The notes under the pieces were generated by a model. That model searched no databases. It was not told where the DNA came from and saw only the letters and a list, made by a program, of their open reading frames with translations. The translations under genes and the position numbers were made by a program. Below are positions 6,112-6,642 of a stretch of 6,642 nt of DNA, piece by piece. Each line of letters begins with the position of its first letter. The first letter of the stretch is position 1. Origin of the DNA: a bacterium (lineage in GTDB: Bacteria; Auribacterota; Auribacteria; Auribacterales; Auribacteraceae); contig JAGGZS010000244.1 of assembly GCA_021161885.1 (NCBI GenBank), forward strand, positions 1 to 6,642, given 5' to 3'.

Positions 6112-6642
6112 TTAAGCTCTTTTTGCCCGACGCAGTACCAAGCCACCCACACTTAACAGCACAAGTCCTATGCTCAAAGGCTCAGGAACAGCTCCCCCCT
6201 CGTCTCCAGCGAAGGAACTTGCAACACGAAAGCCGATACTGCTGCCCTCGCTAGTCGGACCGTGGAAGTAGATGTAGCTGCGGTAGGAAGAGAGCAAGTC
6301 GTTCGCAAAGCTACTCCACGAACCGCCACGCAAACCGCGGTAGTAACTGCTTATCAACGTCTCGTTCCATTCCCATACGTTTCCGGTCTGGTCATACGTT
6401 CCATAAGGACTTGCCGATTCATCGTACGATCCTACTTCAGTACTGTAATACGGACCCCCTAACGTATATCCGTCATTATCATAATTCGCGCTGTTTCCCG
6501 TATCATTCGCAGGCGTATTGTTATTCGGTTTTGTATCTGTTCCCGTGGCGTAGTCGTAATATGTTCCGTCCGGCGAATAATACGCCGCTTTGTACCACTC
6601 ATTTTCAGAAGGCAACCAATAATCCGCTTCGCTGTTACGCGC
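6112..6642 (-). CDS. FGE/sulfatase-modifying-factor-like protein with PEP-CTERM sorting signal, 5' end outside the window
   Basis: The frame stays open to the window edge, so only the last 176 residues are seen. A TTG at 6613-6615 is the Leu of the family motif W-L-P-S-E-N-E-W (9-16), not a start. Further FGE-fold marks are TGNVWEW (86-92), LRGGSW (104-109) and GFRVAS (137-142). The usual catalytic cysteines near the C-terminal RGGSW...GFR region are absent, and no cysteine occurs in the visible part, so an active formylglycine-generating enzyme is unlikely; the fold probably serves binding or structure. A stretch rich in N, D, T and Y (about 23-80) lies between the motifs. The C-terminus is a clear PEP-CTERM tag: VPEP (152-155), a hydrophobic helix (about 158-170) and RRAKR (171-175). 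An exosortase would cut there and place the protein at the cell surface or in the extracellular matrix. The gene has higher G+C than the cyclase operon. Family and tag are confident; the role is unknown. Confidence 0.88.
   Translation of the reverse strand, partial: ARNSEADYWLPSENEWYKAAYYSPDGTYYDYATGTDTKPNNNTPANDTGNSANYDNDGYTLGGPYYSTEVGSYDESASPYGTYDQTGNVWEWNETLISSYYRGLRGGSWSSFANDLLSSYRSYIYFHGPTSEGSSIGFRVASSFAGDEGGAVPEPLSIGLVLLSVGGLVLRRAKRA

Noticed and set aside
5946..6152. 68-codon minus-strand open frame
   Set aside because: It overlaps the 3' end of the PEP-CTERM gene in another frame and runs through the terminator hairpin; the translation shows no family features.
6613..6615. TTG as the start of the FGE-like gene
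   Set aside because: The frame continues upstream to the window edge with a matching family sequence (Y-W before L-P-S-E-N-E-W), so the codon encodes an internal leucine and the gene is cut by the window.
1..6642. tRNA, rRNA, CRISPR array, insertion sequence or riboswitch
   Set aside because: No cloverleaf, regularly spaced repeats, transposase-like protein, terminal inverted repeats or recognisable riboswitch core was seen on either strand.

Overview
The window reads as chromosomal DNA of a low-G+C, Gram-negative-type bacterium. Two things point there. First, it carries a squalene-hopene cyclase (hopanoid membrane lipids). Second, it carries a protein with a C-terminal PEP-CTERM sorting signal, a tag for exosortase found in exopolysaccharide-producing Gram-negatives. 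PEP-CTERM joined to a formylglycine-generating-enzyme-like (FGE-like) fold is familiar from Planctomycetes/Lentisphaerae-type and some cyanobacterial genomes. The species cannot be told from this sequence alone, and any phylum assignment is inference.

Layout. All five supported genes lie on the minus strand, so transcription runs from high to low coordinates. At the right edge (6112-6642) is the 3' part of the FGE-like PEP-CTERM gene, cut by the window end. It is followed by four short T-A3/4-G2/3 micro-repeats and a perfect 20-bp inverted repeat (6042-6085) that looks like a terminator usable in both directions. After about 220 non-coding bases with candidate promoters comes a tightly packed four-gene set: squalene-hopene cyclase (3745-5823), a secreted or membrane-anchored alpha/beta hydrolase (2724-3719), an FAD-dependent oxidoreductase resembling the protoporphyrinogen-oxidase/UDP-galactopyranose-mutase superfamily (1373-2677), and a membrane GT2 glycosyltransferase of HpnB/CrtQ type (213-1370). 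The gaps between them are 25, 46 and 2 bases. The last 212 bases (1-212) are AT-rich and show no gene.

How the genes may work together. The cyclase has the complete catalytic set (D436/D438/D439 in the DXDD motif, the aromatic cavity residues, and about eight QW-type repeats), so it should turn squalene into a pentacyclic triterpene such as hopene or hopanol. The three following genes look like tailoring functions: oxidation or sugar-ring chemistry (FAD enzyme), glycosyl transfer at the membrane (GT2), and hydrolysis or acyl chemistry outside the cytoplasm (alpha/beta hydrolase). This is not the textbook hpn cluster: no hpnC/D/E squalene genes, no radical-SAM hpnH and no hpnG are present here. 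The operon is therefore the most interesting content of the window, as a possible non-canonical triterpenoid glycoside pathway. That pathway is inference; the individual family calls are well supported, except that the FAD enzyme's substrate is unknown.

Base composition changes sharply: rows within the PEP-CTERM gene reach 53-58% G+C, while the cyclase operon contains rows of 20-35%.
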